DNA of 64,000 bases from Vulcanimicrobium winogradskyi (lineage in GTDB: Bacteria; Vulcanimicrobiota; Vulcanimicrobiia; Vulcanimicrobiales; Vulcanimicrobiaceae): positions 868,001 through 932,000 of the forward strand of contig PLDA01000002.1 of the NCBI GenBank assembly GCA_003134965.1. Direction: 5' to 3'. Below the pieces are notes generated by a model. That model was given only the letters and a program-made list of their open reading frames with translations. It did no database searches and was not told the DNA's origin. Position numbers and translations under genes: made by a program. How positions within the stretch are numbered: the first letter of the stretch is position 1; every line of letters begins with the position of its first letter. Of this stretch, positions 25,124 to 34,221 are shown piece by piece.

Positions 25124-26368
25124 CTAGGATCCCGGCACAGGCAGGACCGCCTCGCCGGTCTTCTCGGCGTGCGGGTAGACGATCACGGTCTTGCCGTCGG
25201 GCAGGTTCTCGGTCACGACGAAGGGCGCTTCGATCTGCCCGTCCGCCGGGAACTTGATGTGCCCGCCGGGCAGCACCGTGTCGCGAATGTCGATGTGACG
25301 CAGCGTCTCGACCAGTTTCGCCTTGTCGACCGAGCCGGTCTCGGTCAGCGCGATGTACAGCGTGCGCGCCGTCTCGTACGGGAGCGCCGAGTACCACTCG
25401 GTGTTGAGCTTGGGATACGCCTTGGCCCACTTGTCGTCGAACGCCTTGACCGCGGCGTTCGGGATTGCCTGATTCCACCACGACGCGGCGACGATGTAGT
25501 CGGCGCTCTTCCCGAGCGCGTCGCGACCCTTCTTGTCGGGCCCGCGCGCGCCGTACGTGATGTAGGCGTGGTGCATCCCGGCTTGGGTGTATTGGCGCTG
25601 CATCGTGATGTAGTCATCGAGGTGCGCGTCCGCCATGAACGCGTTCGCGTTCGTCGCCTTCACCTTTTGGAGCAGCGGCGTGAAGTCTTTGCCGTGCAGG
25701 TCGAACGCCTCGTTCATCACGATCTGGAAACTCTGCGGCTTCGCCTTCGCGCGCTGCGCGAGACCCCTGGCGAAATCTTGCCCGTGCGGCGTGTTCTCGA
25801 ACACGACGGCCATGCGCAGCGGCTTCGGCAGCTTCTTCGCCGCCTGCATCTCCTCGATGAAGTCGCACTCGGTGTACGCGAGGTTTTCGATCGACGCGAG
25901 CAGGCTGAAGATCGTTTTGAAGCCGCGCTTGTAAATCGCCGACGCCGCCCCGCCGCCGCCGACGTACGGGATCTGGTGCTGGTTCGGGACGACGGTCTGC
26001 GCTTGGACGAGATCGGTCGAATAACCGCCCAGCATCGCATCGACGTGATCCTGCACCGCGAGGCGCTCGTACAAGTTGCGCGAGGTCGCGGCGTCGGTCT
26101 TATCATCGTAGATGATCAGCTTGACCGGGATCTTCCGGCCGTACGTGCGGAGCTCGACGCCGCCGTGGTCGTTGATCTCCTTGGTCGCCAGCTCGTATGC
26201 CGCCTTGTAATAGGTCCCGACCGTGCTCTCCTCGCCGGTCAAGGGCAGGACGGCGCCGACGACGACCTCCGTCGGCCCGTTGTCGGCATGCGTCGCGACG
26301 GGCGTGGCCGCGGCGACGACGCTGCAGGCGACCGCGGCGGCCGCAAGGGCAAGGAAGGAATGTCGCAT
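25124..26368 (-). CDS. livK: Periplasmic branched-chain amino-acid binding protein LivK-like
   Basis: A 414-aa type I substrate-binding protein (Peripla_BP_6). A signal peptide (about residues 1-28) precedes VVVGAVLPLTGEESTVGTYY, and DKTDAATSRNLYERL and MLGGYSTDL follow, the standard first-lobe elements. The ligand could be a branched-chain amino acid, an amide or an aromatic acid. A Cys in the signal region makes a lipoprotein possible, but the lipobox is poor. The start ATG at 26368 has a strong GGAGG about eight bases upstream. First gene of the liv operon. Confidence 0.9.
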   Translation of the reverse strand: MRHSFLALAAAAVACSVVAAATPVATHADNGPTEVVVGAVLPLTGEESTVGTYYKAAYELATKEINDHGGVELRTYGRKIPVKLIIYDDKTDAATSRNLYERLAVQDHVDAMLGGYSTDLVQAQTVVPNQHQIPYVGGGGAASAIYKRGFKTIFSLLASIENLAYTECDFIEEMQAAKKLPKPLRMAVVFENTPHGQDFARGLAQRAKAKPQSFQIVMNEAFDLHGKDFTPLLQKVKATNANAFMADAHLDDYITMQRQYTQAGMHHAYITYGARGPDKKGRDALGKSADYIVAASWWNQAIPNAAVKAFDDKWAKAYPKLNTEWYSALPYETARTLYIALTETGSVDKAKLVETLRHIDIRDTVLPGGHIKFPADGQIEAPFVVTENLPDGKTVIVYPHAEKTGEAVLPVPGS

Positions 26369-26452
26369 ACGCGATCCTCCGGCTACGATGCTTGGTCCCG
26401 GCCTCATACCCGGAGCCCGGCTTTTCCCCTGCCGGTGGCGAACAAGCGTACG

Positions 26453-27556
26453 ATGGGCGCAAAGACGACGATCGTGCATGCGGCCGACGTCCACCTCGAG
26501 ACCGCGTTCACCGAGGTGCGCGGCGGCGCGCGCCGCCGCGCCGCGCTGGCCGACGGATTCGTGCGCATCGTCGACCTCGCGCTCGAACGGCACGCCGACG
26601 CCTTGACGATCGGCGGGGACTTGTACGAAGCCGAGCGCGCCGGGCCGCAAACCGCACGCTTCGTCTTCGCGCAGCTCGCACGCTTTGGCGGGCCGGTGTT
26701 CGTCGCGCCCGGGAATCACGATCCGTACTCGGCGCGCGCCCTGTACGCACGCGACGATTGCCCGCCGAACCTGCGCGTCTTCGCCGAGCCGGCGTGGACC
26801 TCGTATCCGCTCGCGGACGGCGTGACGATCTACGGGTTCGGGCACGCGCCGGCCGAGCCGGGACGGCCCTTCGCGAACGCACGCTTCGACCGGCCCGGGG
26901 TGCGGCTCGCGCTGGTCCACGGCAGCGACGAAGACCGCTGTCCGCCGGGGAAGCGCGCCACCGCCCCGTTCACCCTCGCCGAGATCGTCGCGTCCGGCGC
27001 GACCTGCGCGCTGACCGGGCACTATCACGGCGGCACGGTCGTGCGCGACGAGGCCGGCGTACCACGGCTGGCCTATCCCGGGTCGCCTGAGCCGATCAAG
27101 TTCGGCGAACGCGGCGCGCACGGAGCGCTCGTCGTCACCGTCGAGAACGGGCAGGTCGCGTTCGAGGCGGTCGAGCTCGCACGCACGCGGCTCATCGATC
27201 TCGACGTTCCGCTCGCCGACGCGGCGAGCGAGCACTTCGTCCTCGGCGCGCTCGAAGCGGCGCTCGCGCCCTACGGCCGCGACGACTTTCTGCGCGTGCG
27301 CCTGGTCGGCACGATCGCGCCCGGGACGCGCGTCGACCGCGACCTGATCGCCGACCGATTCGGCAGTGCGGTCGGCGCGATCGAGATCGCCGACGACACG
27401 ATCGCCGCCGACTACGCGGGGATCGCGCGCGAACCGAACGTGCGCGGCCGCGCCGTCGCCGATCTGCTCGCCCTCGCGGACGCCGGCGACGCCGATGCGC
27501 GCGCCGCGCTGCGCCTGACGGTGGAGGCGTTCGCCGGCAGCGAGCTGCGCCCGTGA
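26453..27556 (+). CDS. YhaO/SbcD-type metallophosphoesterase
   Basis: A 367-aa calcineurin-like phosphoesterase. Metal motifs in order: HAADVHLE (about residues 9-16), IGGDLYE, APGNHDPYS, ALVHGSD and LTGHYHGG, then SPEPIKFGE. This is the SbcD/Mre11/YhaO pattern, expected to be a nuclease. The partner gene overlaps by four bases (GTGA), as in sbcDC and yhaON pairs. The start is the ATG at 26453, which gives the proper VHAADVH N-terminus. It diverges from livK with an 84-base gap. Confidence 0.87.
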   Translation: MGAKTTIVHAADVHLETAFTEVRGGARRRAALADGFVRIVDLALERHADALTIGGDLYEAERAGPQTARFVFAQLARFGGPVFVAPGNHDPYSARALYARDDCPPNLRVFAEPAWTSYPLADGVTIYGFGHAPAEPGRPFANARFDRPGVRLALVHGSDEDRCPPGKRATAPFTLAEIVASGATCALTGHYHGGTVVRDEAGVPRLAYPGSPEPIKFGERGAHGALVVTVENGQVAFEAVELARTRLIDLDVPLADAASEHFVLGALEAALAPYGRDDFLRVRLVGTIAPGTRVDRDLIADRFGSAVGAIEIADDTIAADYAGIAREPNVRGRAVADLLALADAGDADARAALRLTVEAFAGSELRP

Positions 27557-29961
27557 AAGTACGTTCGCTCCGCATCGACGGTTTCGGACGGCTCGCCGAT
27601 CGCACGTTCGCCTTCGGACCGGGGCTCAACGTCGTCGTCGGGCCGAATGAGGCCGGGAAGTCGACGCTCGCTGCGGCGATCGTCGCCTCGCTCTACGGCC
27701 TGCAGCGCGGCGAGAAGGATCGCTGGCGCCCGTGGACAGGCAGCGCCTACGCGACGGCGCTCACCTACGAGACCTCGGACGGCGCGGCATGGGAAGTCCA
27801 CCGCGCGCTCGAGCGCGACACGAAAGGCGTGCGCATCTTCGACGCCGGCGGCGCGGACGCGGCGGCGCGGCTCGGCCTGGGGAAGACGCGCAATCCCGGC
27901 GATGTCCACCTGCAGATCCCGCTGGAGGTCTTCCTGCAGACGGCTTGCGTGCGGCAGCACGCGATCGCGCTCGAAAGCGGCGCCGCGGGCGAGGTTTCAA
28001 CCGCGCTCGCGCAGGCGCTCGGCGGCGGCCCGAAGGAAGACGCGGCGCTCGGCGCGCTCAAGCGGCTCGATGAAGCGCAGCGCGAGCACGTCGGAACCGA
28101 GCGCGCGCACAAGAACGTCCCGCTGCGGCGGTTGCGCGATCTGGAAGCGGAGCAAGTCCGCGCGACCGAAGATGCGCGCGCGGCGCTGGAGCGGCTCACC
28201 TCGCTGCGCGAAAAGATCGTCTCCGCACGCACGCAGCGCGATCGCGACGCCGCCGCCGCGTCCGAGCTGGACCGCCGCATCCGCACGCTGCGCGCCGCGC
28301 GCGTGCGCGCCCGGCTCGATGCGCTCAAAGAGTATCGCGACGAGCTCGCGACGCTGCAGGCCGCGCGCGGAGCGTTCGACGACGTCGCGACCTTCGCCGC
28401 CGACCGGGTCGCGGCGCTCGACGACGCGTACCATTCCTGGCGCTCCTCCGACAGCGTCGCCGAGGCGGCGGCACGCGGCGTCGCCGAGGAGGCGCTGACG
28501 GCCGGCGAATGCGACGAGCTCGCCGCGCGCCGCCGGGACGCCGGAACGTTCGACGACGCTGCGTTCGACGCGCTACGCGCGGCCTGCACCCAGGCCGAAG
28601 CGGCGCGCGCGCGCGCCGCCGCCGCCGCGAGCGAGGCCGCGGCCGCACGCCGCGACGGCGGTGGTGGCCGCTCGCTGGCCGGCGGGCTCGTCGCCGCCGC
28701 GCTCGCCGGAACGATCGTCGACGTGGGCGTCGCGATCGCGCATCTCTGGCTGTGGACGGCGGTCGCGAGCGCGATCGCGCTCGTCCTCGCGCTCGCTGCG
28801 TTCGCCGGCGCACGCTCGCGCGCGGCACGCCGGCGTGAGGCCGACGCGCGGCAGCGCGTCGCCGACGCGGCGCTCGACGACGAGGGTACCGCGGCGAACG
28901 CGGTGGCACGCGTCCTCGAACCGCTTGGAATCGCGACGATGGACGAGCTCGGGCATCGCCGCGAGCGCTTGCGGGCGCTGACCGCGCGCGAGCAGGCCGC
29001 GCAGAAGACGGAGGCGCGCGCGCACACCGCGCGCGAGGCCGCGCGGGCCGAAGGCGCCCGCTTCGACGAGCTGGCCGATGCGCTCGTCCCCGACGTTGCG
29101 GGTGAGCGCGATGCGCGGCGCGCCGCGGCGGGCCGGCGCGCCGCACGGCGCCGCGAACGCGACGGGCTCGACGCGCGGCTCGCGATGCTGGCGATGCAGC
29201 GGAGCAACATCCTCCACGGCGACGACGACTACGCGCTGCAGGCTGAATACGACGCGCTGCTGGCAGCCGGTGCCGAACCCGCGGTGCAAGACGATCCGCA
29301 GACGCTGCGCAAGCTCGAAGCCGAACGGGCGGAGCTCGACGGCCGCGCGCGCGATGCCCAGCTTTCGGTTGCGACGCTCGACGGCGAGTTGCACGCCGGC
29401 GAGGACAGCGTCGCCGACATCGCGGCACTCGACGAAGAGCTCGCAGCGACGCGTGGCGAGATCGCGCGGCTCGACGCGTTCGACCGGGCGCTGAAGCTCG
29501 CGCGCAAGACGATCGACGCGCGCAAGGACGAGGCGCACCGCGCGTTCGCGCGCCGGCTCGAGGAGTATAGCGCCGGCGTCCTCGGCGCGATCACCGGCGG
29601 CCGGTACGGCGAGGTGCGGCTCGATCCGGCCACGCTCGCGATTCGCGTGCGCGTCCCCGAGACCGGCGCGATCGAAGAGCTCGACAAGCTCTCCGCCGGA
29701 ACCCGCGATCAGATCGCGCTCGTCGTCCGCTTCGCGACCGCGCGGATGTTCGCCGAAGGGCTCGAGACCCCGCCGCTGCTGCTCGACGATCCCTTCGCGT
29801 TCTGGGATGCGGAGCGCGTCGCACGCTGCCTCCCCGTGCTCGTCCACGGCGCGCGGGGCGGGCAGTGCATCCTCTTCACCGCCAGCCCCGAGCTCGCCGC
29901 TGCCGCAGCGGCCGCCGGCGCGACGACGATCGAGTTGTCGGCGGCGCTCGCAGCACGCTGA
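27553..29961 (+). CDS. YhaN/SbcC-type AAA ATPase with membrane hairpin
   Basis: An 802-aa SMC-like ATPase: N-terminal Walker A VGPNEAGKST (about residues 34-43) and C-terminal signature KLSAGTRDQIALVVRFA followed by Walker B PLLLDDPFAFWD. Between them are long Ala/Arg/Glu-rich coiled coils. They are interrupted by two hydrophobic segments at about residues 376-420 (GLVAAALAGTIVDVGVAIA and a second stretch). A central membrane hairpin is a feature of YhaN rather than SbcC, so the complex may be membrane-tethered. Probable role: DNA-end processing with the upstream nuclease. Confidence 0.85.
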   Translation: MKVRSLRIDGFGRLADRTFAFGPGLNVVVGPNEAGKSTLAAAIVASLYGLQRGEKDRWRPWTGSAYATALTYETSDGAAWEVHRALERDTKGVRIFDAGGADAAARLGLGKTRNPGDVHLQIPLEVFLQTACVRQHAIALESGAAGEVSTALAQALGGGPKEDAALGALKRLDEAQREHVGTERAHKNVPLRRLRDLEAEQVRATEDARAALERLTSLREKIVSARTQRDRDAAAASELDRRIRTLRAARVRARLDALKEYRDELATLQAARGAFDDVATFAADRVAALDDAYHSWRSSDSVAEAAARGVAEEALTAGECDELAARRRDAGTFDDAAFDALRAACTQAEAARARAAAAASEAAAARRDGGGGRSLAGGLVAAALAGTIVDVGVAIAHLWLWTAVASAIALVLALAAFAGARSRAARRREADARQRVADAALDDEGTAANAVARVLEPLGIATMDELGHRRERLRALTAREQAAQKTEARAHTAREAARAEGARFDELADALVPDVAGERDARRAAAGRRAARRRERDGLDARLAMLAMQRSNILHGDDDYALQAEYDALLAAGAEPAVQDDPQTLRKLEAERAELDGRARDAQLSVATLDGELHAGEDSVADIAALDEELAATRGEIARLDAFDRALKLARKTIDARKDEAHRAFARRLEEYSAGVLGAITGGRYGEVRLDPATLAIRVRVPETGAIEELDKLSAGTRDQIALVVRFATARMFAEGLETPPLLLDDPFAFWDAERVARCLPVLVHGARGGQCILFTASPELAAAAAAAGATTIELSAALAAR

Positions 29962-29970
29962 CCGCGACGA

Positions 29971-30807
29971 TCAGCCGGAGACGGCGGTCGCGGCTCGCAG
30001 CACGTCGATGAACGTGCGCGCGAAGGTGTACACGTCGCCGGGCCAACGTGCCGAGACGTAGTTTCCGTCGCGCACGACCCAGGCCGGCCGCGCGTCGCTC
30101 GCGCTGTCGCGGGCCAGCCCCGACGTCTTGAGCGCGTAGTCCGGCGCCGAGCGCGGCACGTCGAGAAAATCGCCGGGCGACGCGAGCGCGCGCGTCACCT
30201 CGGCCTGGACGCTGCAATAGCCGGCCGGATCGTTCGATCCCTCGCTGTACGTGCGGTAGTAGTTCGGGTCCCAAAACCGCGCGATGCGGCCGAGCCTCCA
30301 CGCGCTGCGTTCGAGCGACCAGGTCAGCGCGGTCGTCGTGCGCCCGCGCAGCACCGATGCACCGCTCGCGGACCGCGCGCGCGCCGCGAGCACGACGCCG
30401 TGACAGATCGCGCCGACCGGCTTGCCGCTCTCGAAGAACGCCGCAACGAAGCGTTGCAGCACCGGGCTTTCGAGGTACTCGCGCATCCCGCGCGCGCGGT
30501 GCCCGCCGGGCAGCACCAGGCCGTCGTACGCTTCAGGCTGCAGCTGGGCGTAGGCGACCGGCGCGCGGAACGCCGGGTCGGTGACGAGCGCGCGGTACGC
30601 GGTGCGCGCGGCGCGGTTGGCGCGCAGCAGCCATCCCAACGCCGTCAGTCCGCGTCCGTCGAGCATGATGGGATCGCCGGCCGCCGGCGCGCCGTCAGGC
30701 GTTGCGAAGGTGACCTCGACGCCCGCGCCCCGCAACACCGACCAGCTGACCGCGACCTCCGAGGGGTCGAAGTCCAGCTTCGGCAGCGGGATCAGGACGC
30801 GCGTCGT
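29971..30807 (-). CDS. DJ-1/PfpI family protein (glutamine-amidotransferase-like)
   Basis: About 278 aa. The nucleophile-elbow Cys is in VGAICHGVVLAA, the conserved acidic residue lies near the N-terminus, and LVLPGGHRARGMREYL is the GG(H) loop. Conserved N-terminal sequence (RVLIPLPKLDFDPSEVAVSW) extends upstream of the first canonical start (GTG 30738) as far as the stop of the peroxiredoxin gene. That interval holds no ATG, GTG or TTG. The start given (ACG at 30807) is the most economical guess; CTG at 30795 is possible. Family members act as chaperones, deglycases or hydrolases. Confidence 0.78.
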   Translation of the reverse strand, partial: TTRVLIPLPKLDFDPSEVAVSWSVLRGAGVEVTFATPDGAPAAGDPIMLDGRGLTALGWLLRANRAARTAYRALVTDPAFRAPVAYAQLQPEAYDGLVLPGGHRARGMREYLESPVLQRFVAAFFESGKPVGAICHGVVLAARARSASGASVLRGRTTTALTWSLERSAWRLGRIARFWDPNYYRTYSEGSNDPAGYCSVQAEVTRALASPGDFLDVPRSAPDYALKTSGLARDSASDARPAWVVRDGNYVSARWPGDVYTFARTFIDVLRAATAVSG

Positions 30808-30810
30808 GCC

Positions 30811-31368
30811 CTATTTCTTGGCGGCGAGCGCCTTGAGCGCGTCGAGCGTGTTGTCGACGTGTTTCGCCGGATCGAGGCTGGTGTACGCATAGGCGATCGT
30901 CCCGTCTTGGGCGATCACGTACGAGGTGCGGTTCGCGTAGCCGGGGGCGAGCGAGGCGTCGTACTGCTTGGCGACCTTCAACCCGGGGTCGGACGCGACC
31001 AGGAACGCCGACCGGCACTCCTCGGTCGAGAACTTCTTCTGCGTCTCGATGTCGTCGCCGCTGACGCCGATCACTTGCGCGCCGAGCTTCTTGTAGTCGC
31101 CGACGTGTTCGGAGAACATGTGCGCCTCGACGGTGCAGCCCTTGGTGAACGACTTCGGGAAGAAGTACAGCACGACCGGACCCTTCGCCAGCGCGGCCTT
31201 GAGATCGACCGTCGCAACGTCGCCGCCCTGTGCGGCCTGCAGCGTGAAATCCGGGGCCTTGACGCCTTGCTCGAGGTGGGCGAAGGCGTGCCGCGCGCCC
31301 ATCCACATGACGCCGGCAACGACCGCGAGGGCGACCAACGTCAGGGCAACCTGTCTCATGAACCGCAC
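30811..31368 (-). CDS. Membrane-anchored peroxiredoxin (Bcp/PrxQ-like)
   Basis: A 185-aa thioredoxin-fold peroxidase. The peroxidatic Cys is in FFPKSFTKGCTVEAHMF (about residue 82), and a second Cys (EECRSAFLV, about 119) could resolve it. The N-terminus (LTLVALAVVAGVMWMGA) is a signal anchor, so the enzyme probably faces the periplasm and reduces peroxides at the envelope. The DJ-1 gene follows directly. Confidence 0.87.
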   Translation of the reverse strand: MRFMRQVALTLVALAVVAGVMWMGARHAFAHLEQGVKAPDFTLQAAQGGDVATVDLKAALAKGPVVLYFFPKSFTKGCTVEAHMFSEHVGDYKKLGAQVIGVSGDDIETQKKFSTEECRSAFLVASDPGLKVAKQYDASLAPGYANRTSYVIAQDGTIAYAYTSLDPAKHVDNTLDALKALAAKK

Positions 31369-31454
31369 TCCTGCACCTCTCTGCGGACGCCGCGGGCGTC
31401 GCCTCCAGCACGCTGACGCACGATCGTGAAGAAAGTCTAAACCCCGGCGAGCCT

Positions 31455-32603
31455 CTAGAGCCCGATTTGCCTTGCAATCACGAGCCGCTGGATCTCGTTG
31501 GTCCCTTCGCCGATCTCGTTGATCTTCTGATCGCGGTACATCCGCGACACGGGGTATTCGTCCATGAACCCGTAGCCCCCGTGGATCTGTACCGCCTCGT
31601 TGACGACCCGCCGCGAGACCTCGCCTGAGAACAGCTTCGCCACCGAGGCGCTCAGCTCGAAGGGCCGGCCGTTATCCTTCTCCCAGGCGGCTTTGAGGAC
31701 CATCAGCCGGGCGTGCTCGATCTCGGTCACCATATCGGCGAGCTTGAACTGGATCGCCTGGAACTTCGAGATCGGCTGCCCGAACTGGTGGCGCTCCTGG
31801 GCGTACTTGAACGACTCGTCGTAGGCGCCCGTCGCCAGGCCGACCGAGAGCGCCGCGACCGAGATGCGGCCGCCGTCGAGGACGGTGAGGAAGTTCTTCA
31901 ACCCCTTACCCCGCTCACCGAGCAAGTTCTCCTCCGGGACCACCGCGTCGGCGAAGGAGAGCTCGCGCGTGTCGGACGCCCGCCAGCCCATTTTGCGGTA
32001 CTGCTTCGAACGGGTGAAGCCCGGGGTGTCCTGCGGGACCACGATCGTCGAGATCTCCGAGCGGCCGCCCGGGCCGCGCCCGGTGACCGCGGTGATCGTC
32101 GTGCCGCCGGTGATCTCGGTCCCGCTGTTGGTGATGAACGCTTTGGTCCCGTTGATCACCCAGGTACCGTCCCGCAACTCGGCCCGGGTCTGGGTCCCGG
32201 CCGCATCGCTGCCGGCACCGGGCTCCGTCAGGCCGAAACCCCACAGCTTTTCGCCCCTTGCTAGGGGGACGAGGAACTCTTCCTTTTGCTTTTCAGTGCC
32301 GAAGAGAAAGAACGGCGACGCCCCGAGCGAGACGTGAGCGGCCAGCGTGATCGCGGTCGACGCATCCGCCCGGGCGATCTCCATTACGGCGAGCGCATAG
32401 CTGACCGTATCGGCTCCGGCGCCCCCGTATTTCTCCGGGAAAGGCAAGCCCATCAATCCGAGCTCGGCCATCTTCCGAACCAGCTCGTACGGAAACCGCT
32501 CTTCGCGGTCGTTGTGCTCTGCCTGCGGCGCGACTTCGTCGCGCGCGAACTCGCGGCACAGGTCCCGGATCGCTTTCTGCTCGTCGCTGAGATCGAAGTT
32601 CAT
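31455..32603 (-). CDS. Acyl-CoA dehydrogenase
   Basis: A 382-aa FAD enzyme of the short/medium-chain acyl-CoA dehydrogenase type; it catalyses alpha-beta desaturation of acyl-CoA. The FAD/substrate loop is GFGLTEPGAGSDAAG, the second signature is VQIHGGYGFMDEYPVSRMYRD, and the catalytic Glu is in EIGEGTNEIQRLV (about residue 367). The ATG at 32603 (MNFDLSDEQ) is the normal family start; the frame extends further but into non-coding sequence. It diverges from ftsE, with 72 bases between the starts. Confidence 0.92.
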   Translation of the reverse strand: MNFDLSDEQKAIRDLCREFARDEVAPQAEHNDREERFPYELVRKMAELGLMGLPFPEKYGGAGADTVSYALAVMEIARADASTAITLAAHVSLGASPFFLFGTEKQKEEFLVPLARGEKLWGFGLTEPGAGSDAAGTQTRAELRDGTWVINGTKAFITNSGTEITGGTTITAVTGRGPGGRSEISTIVVPQDTPGFTRSKQYRKMGWRASDTRELSFADAVVPEENLLGERGKGLKNFLTVLDGGRISVAALSVGLATGAYDESFKYAQERHQFGQPISKFQAIQFKLADMVTEIEHARLMVLKAAWEKDNGRPFELSASVAKLFSGEVSRRVVNEAVQIHGGYGFMDEYPVSRMYRDQKINEIGEGTNEIQRLVIARQIGL

Positions 32604-32675
32604 GTCCTGCCAAAGGTATGATCCACGGCCCGCCCAATACCTGTTCAACCCCAACGCCGGAGCGCCGTCCTACCC

Positions 32676-33386
32676 ATGATCAGACTCCACGGCGTTTCGC
32701 TCGTGTACCCGAACGGCACACGAGCGCTCGACGACGTCGATCTCGAGATCGAGAAAGGCAGCTTCGTATTTCTCGTCGGCCACTCGGGCACCGGGAAATC
32801 GTCGTTGCTGAAGCTGCTGTATCGCGAGGAGCTGCCGAGCGGCGGCGAGGTCGTCGTCGACGGCGTGCGCGTCGACACGCTGCGCCGCGGTAAGGTGCCG
32901 AAGCTGCGCCGCAACATCGGCGTGGTGTTCCAAGACTTCAAGCTGCTCTCGCACAAGACGGTGTGGGAGAACGTCGCGTTCGCGCTGCAGGTCACCGGGA
33001 CGCGCACGCGCGACGTGATGCGCATGGTGCCGCGCGCGCTCGACCTGGTCGGGCTCTCGCACAAGAGCCGGATGTTCCCGAGCGAGCTCTCCGGCGGCGA
33101 GCAGCAGCGCGCCGCGATCGCGCGCGCGCTGGTCGGCAACCCGAAGCTGCTGCTCTGCGACGAGCCGACCGGAAATCTCGATCCGTCCAACACGACCGAG
33201 ATCATGGAGCTGCTCCAGCGGATCAACCTCAAGGGCACGACCGTCGTGGTCGCGACCCACAACCAGGCCGTCGTCGACCGGATGCGCCGGCGCGTCGTAC
33301 GCCTGGAGCACGGACGCATTCTTCACGACGATGAGCGAGGCTACTATTTCCGTGGACTGGGGCAGACTGCGGTTCTTCCTGGGTGA
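32676..33386 (+). CDS. ftsE: Cell-division ABC ATPase FtsE
   Basis: A 236-aa ABC ATPase: Walker A GHSGTGKSS (about residue 36), FtsE-typical NIGVVFQDFKLL, signature LSGGEQQRAAIARAL and Walker B LLLCDEPTGNLDPSN. With FtsX it drives activation of septal peptidoglycan hydrolases. The 3' end overlaps ftsX by 56 bases, longer than usual. The C-terminal tail after the H-loop is about 25 residues. Confidence 0.92.
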   Translation: MIRLHGVSLVYPNGTRALDDVDLEIEKGSFVFLVGHSGTGKSSLLKLLYREELPSGGEVVVDGVRVDTLRRGKVPKLRRNIGVVFQDFKLLSHKTVWENVAFALQVTGTRTRDVMRMVPRALDLVGLSHKSRMFPSELSGGEQQRAAIARALVGNPKLLLCDEPTGNLDPSNTTEIMELLQRINLKGTTVVVATHNQAVVDRMRRRVVRLEHGRILHDDERGYYFRGLGQTAVLPG

Positions 33387-34221
33387 GGTTCTCACGAACT
33401 TCACCCGTAACGCCGGCATGCAGTTCACCGCGATCGGGACGGTCGCGGTCACGATCGTGCTGCTCGGCGCGTTCCTGTACGTCCGGGAGACGATCCAGAC
33501 GTTCGGGACCGGCGTCCTTTCGCAAATCGAGATCGCCGTCTACCTGAAGGACGACGTCGACGACGCCAAGGCCAAGGAGCTCGCCTCGAAGCTCGCGGGC
33601 GATTCGCGCGTGGCGTCGGCATCCTACGTTCCGAAGCGCGAGGGGCTCAAGCGGATGAAGGCGGTCCTCAAGGACATCGACACTTCGCTGCTCACGACGA
33701 ACCCGCTGCCGAACATGTACAAGGTACGCGTCAAGGATCCCGATAGCGTGCAGAACGTCGCCGCGTGGATCGCCAAAGACCCGCGCGTCGCGAAGGCCGA
33801 CTATGCCGCCGATACGGTGCAGAAGCTGCTCAAGACCGCGGCGGTGCTGGGGCGCGCCGGGATCGCGCTGATCGCGTTGCTTTCGATCTCCGCGGCGATC
33901 GTGATCGCGAACACGATCCGGCTGACGGTCTTTGCGCGGCGCCGCGAGATCGCGATCATGCAATTAGTGGGTGCCACGAACATGTACATCCGGATGCCGT
34001 TCATCGCCGAAGGGATGCTCGCCGGCGTGCTGGGCGCCGCCGTGGCGATCGGGGTCCTGGCGCTCGCCGAACATCAAGTCGTGCCGAAGCTCGCCGCGAC
34101 GCTGGCGTTCGTCACCTTCCGGGTGAACGAGTCGACGCTCTCGGTCGAGTTGCTGGCGGTCGGCGCCGCGGTCGGACTGATCGCGTCGTGGGTCAGCGTG
34201 GGGCGCTACCTCCGAACGTGA
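33331..34221 (+). CDS. ftsX: Cell-division membrane protein FtsX
   Basis: A 296-aa permease-like protein. There is one membrane segment at about residues 35-55 and an extracytoplasmic domain to about 165 containing the FtsX pattern IEIAVYLKDDVDD. Three more membrane segments follow, and REIAIMQLVGATNMYIRMPF, the conserved cytoplasmic loop, lies between the second and third. The stop overlaps the ATG of the EnvC-like gene as TGATG, so FtsX and its presumed effector are coupled. Confidence 0.92.
   Translation: MSEATISVDWGRLRFFLGEVLTNFTRNAGMQFTAIGTVAVTIVLLGAFLYVRETIQTFGTGVLSQIEIAVYLKDDVDDAKAKELASKLAGDSRVASASYVPKREGLKRMKAVLKDIDTSLLTTNPLPNMYKVRVKDPDSVQNVAAWIAKDPRVAKADYAADTVQKLLKTAAVLGRAGIALIALLSISAAIVIANTIRLTVFARRREIAIMQLVGATNMYIRMPFIAEGMLAGVLGAAVAIGVLALAEHQVVPKLAATLAFVTFRVNESTLSVELLAVGAAVGLIASWVSVGRYLRT

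Noticed and set aside
25115..26452. N-terminal extension of the YhaO gene (813-codon frame)
   Set aside because: The extra 446 codons are antisense to livK and have no motif; the metallophosphoesterase begins at 26453.
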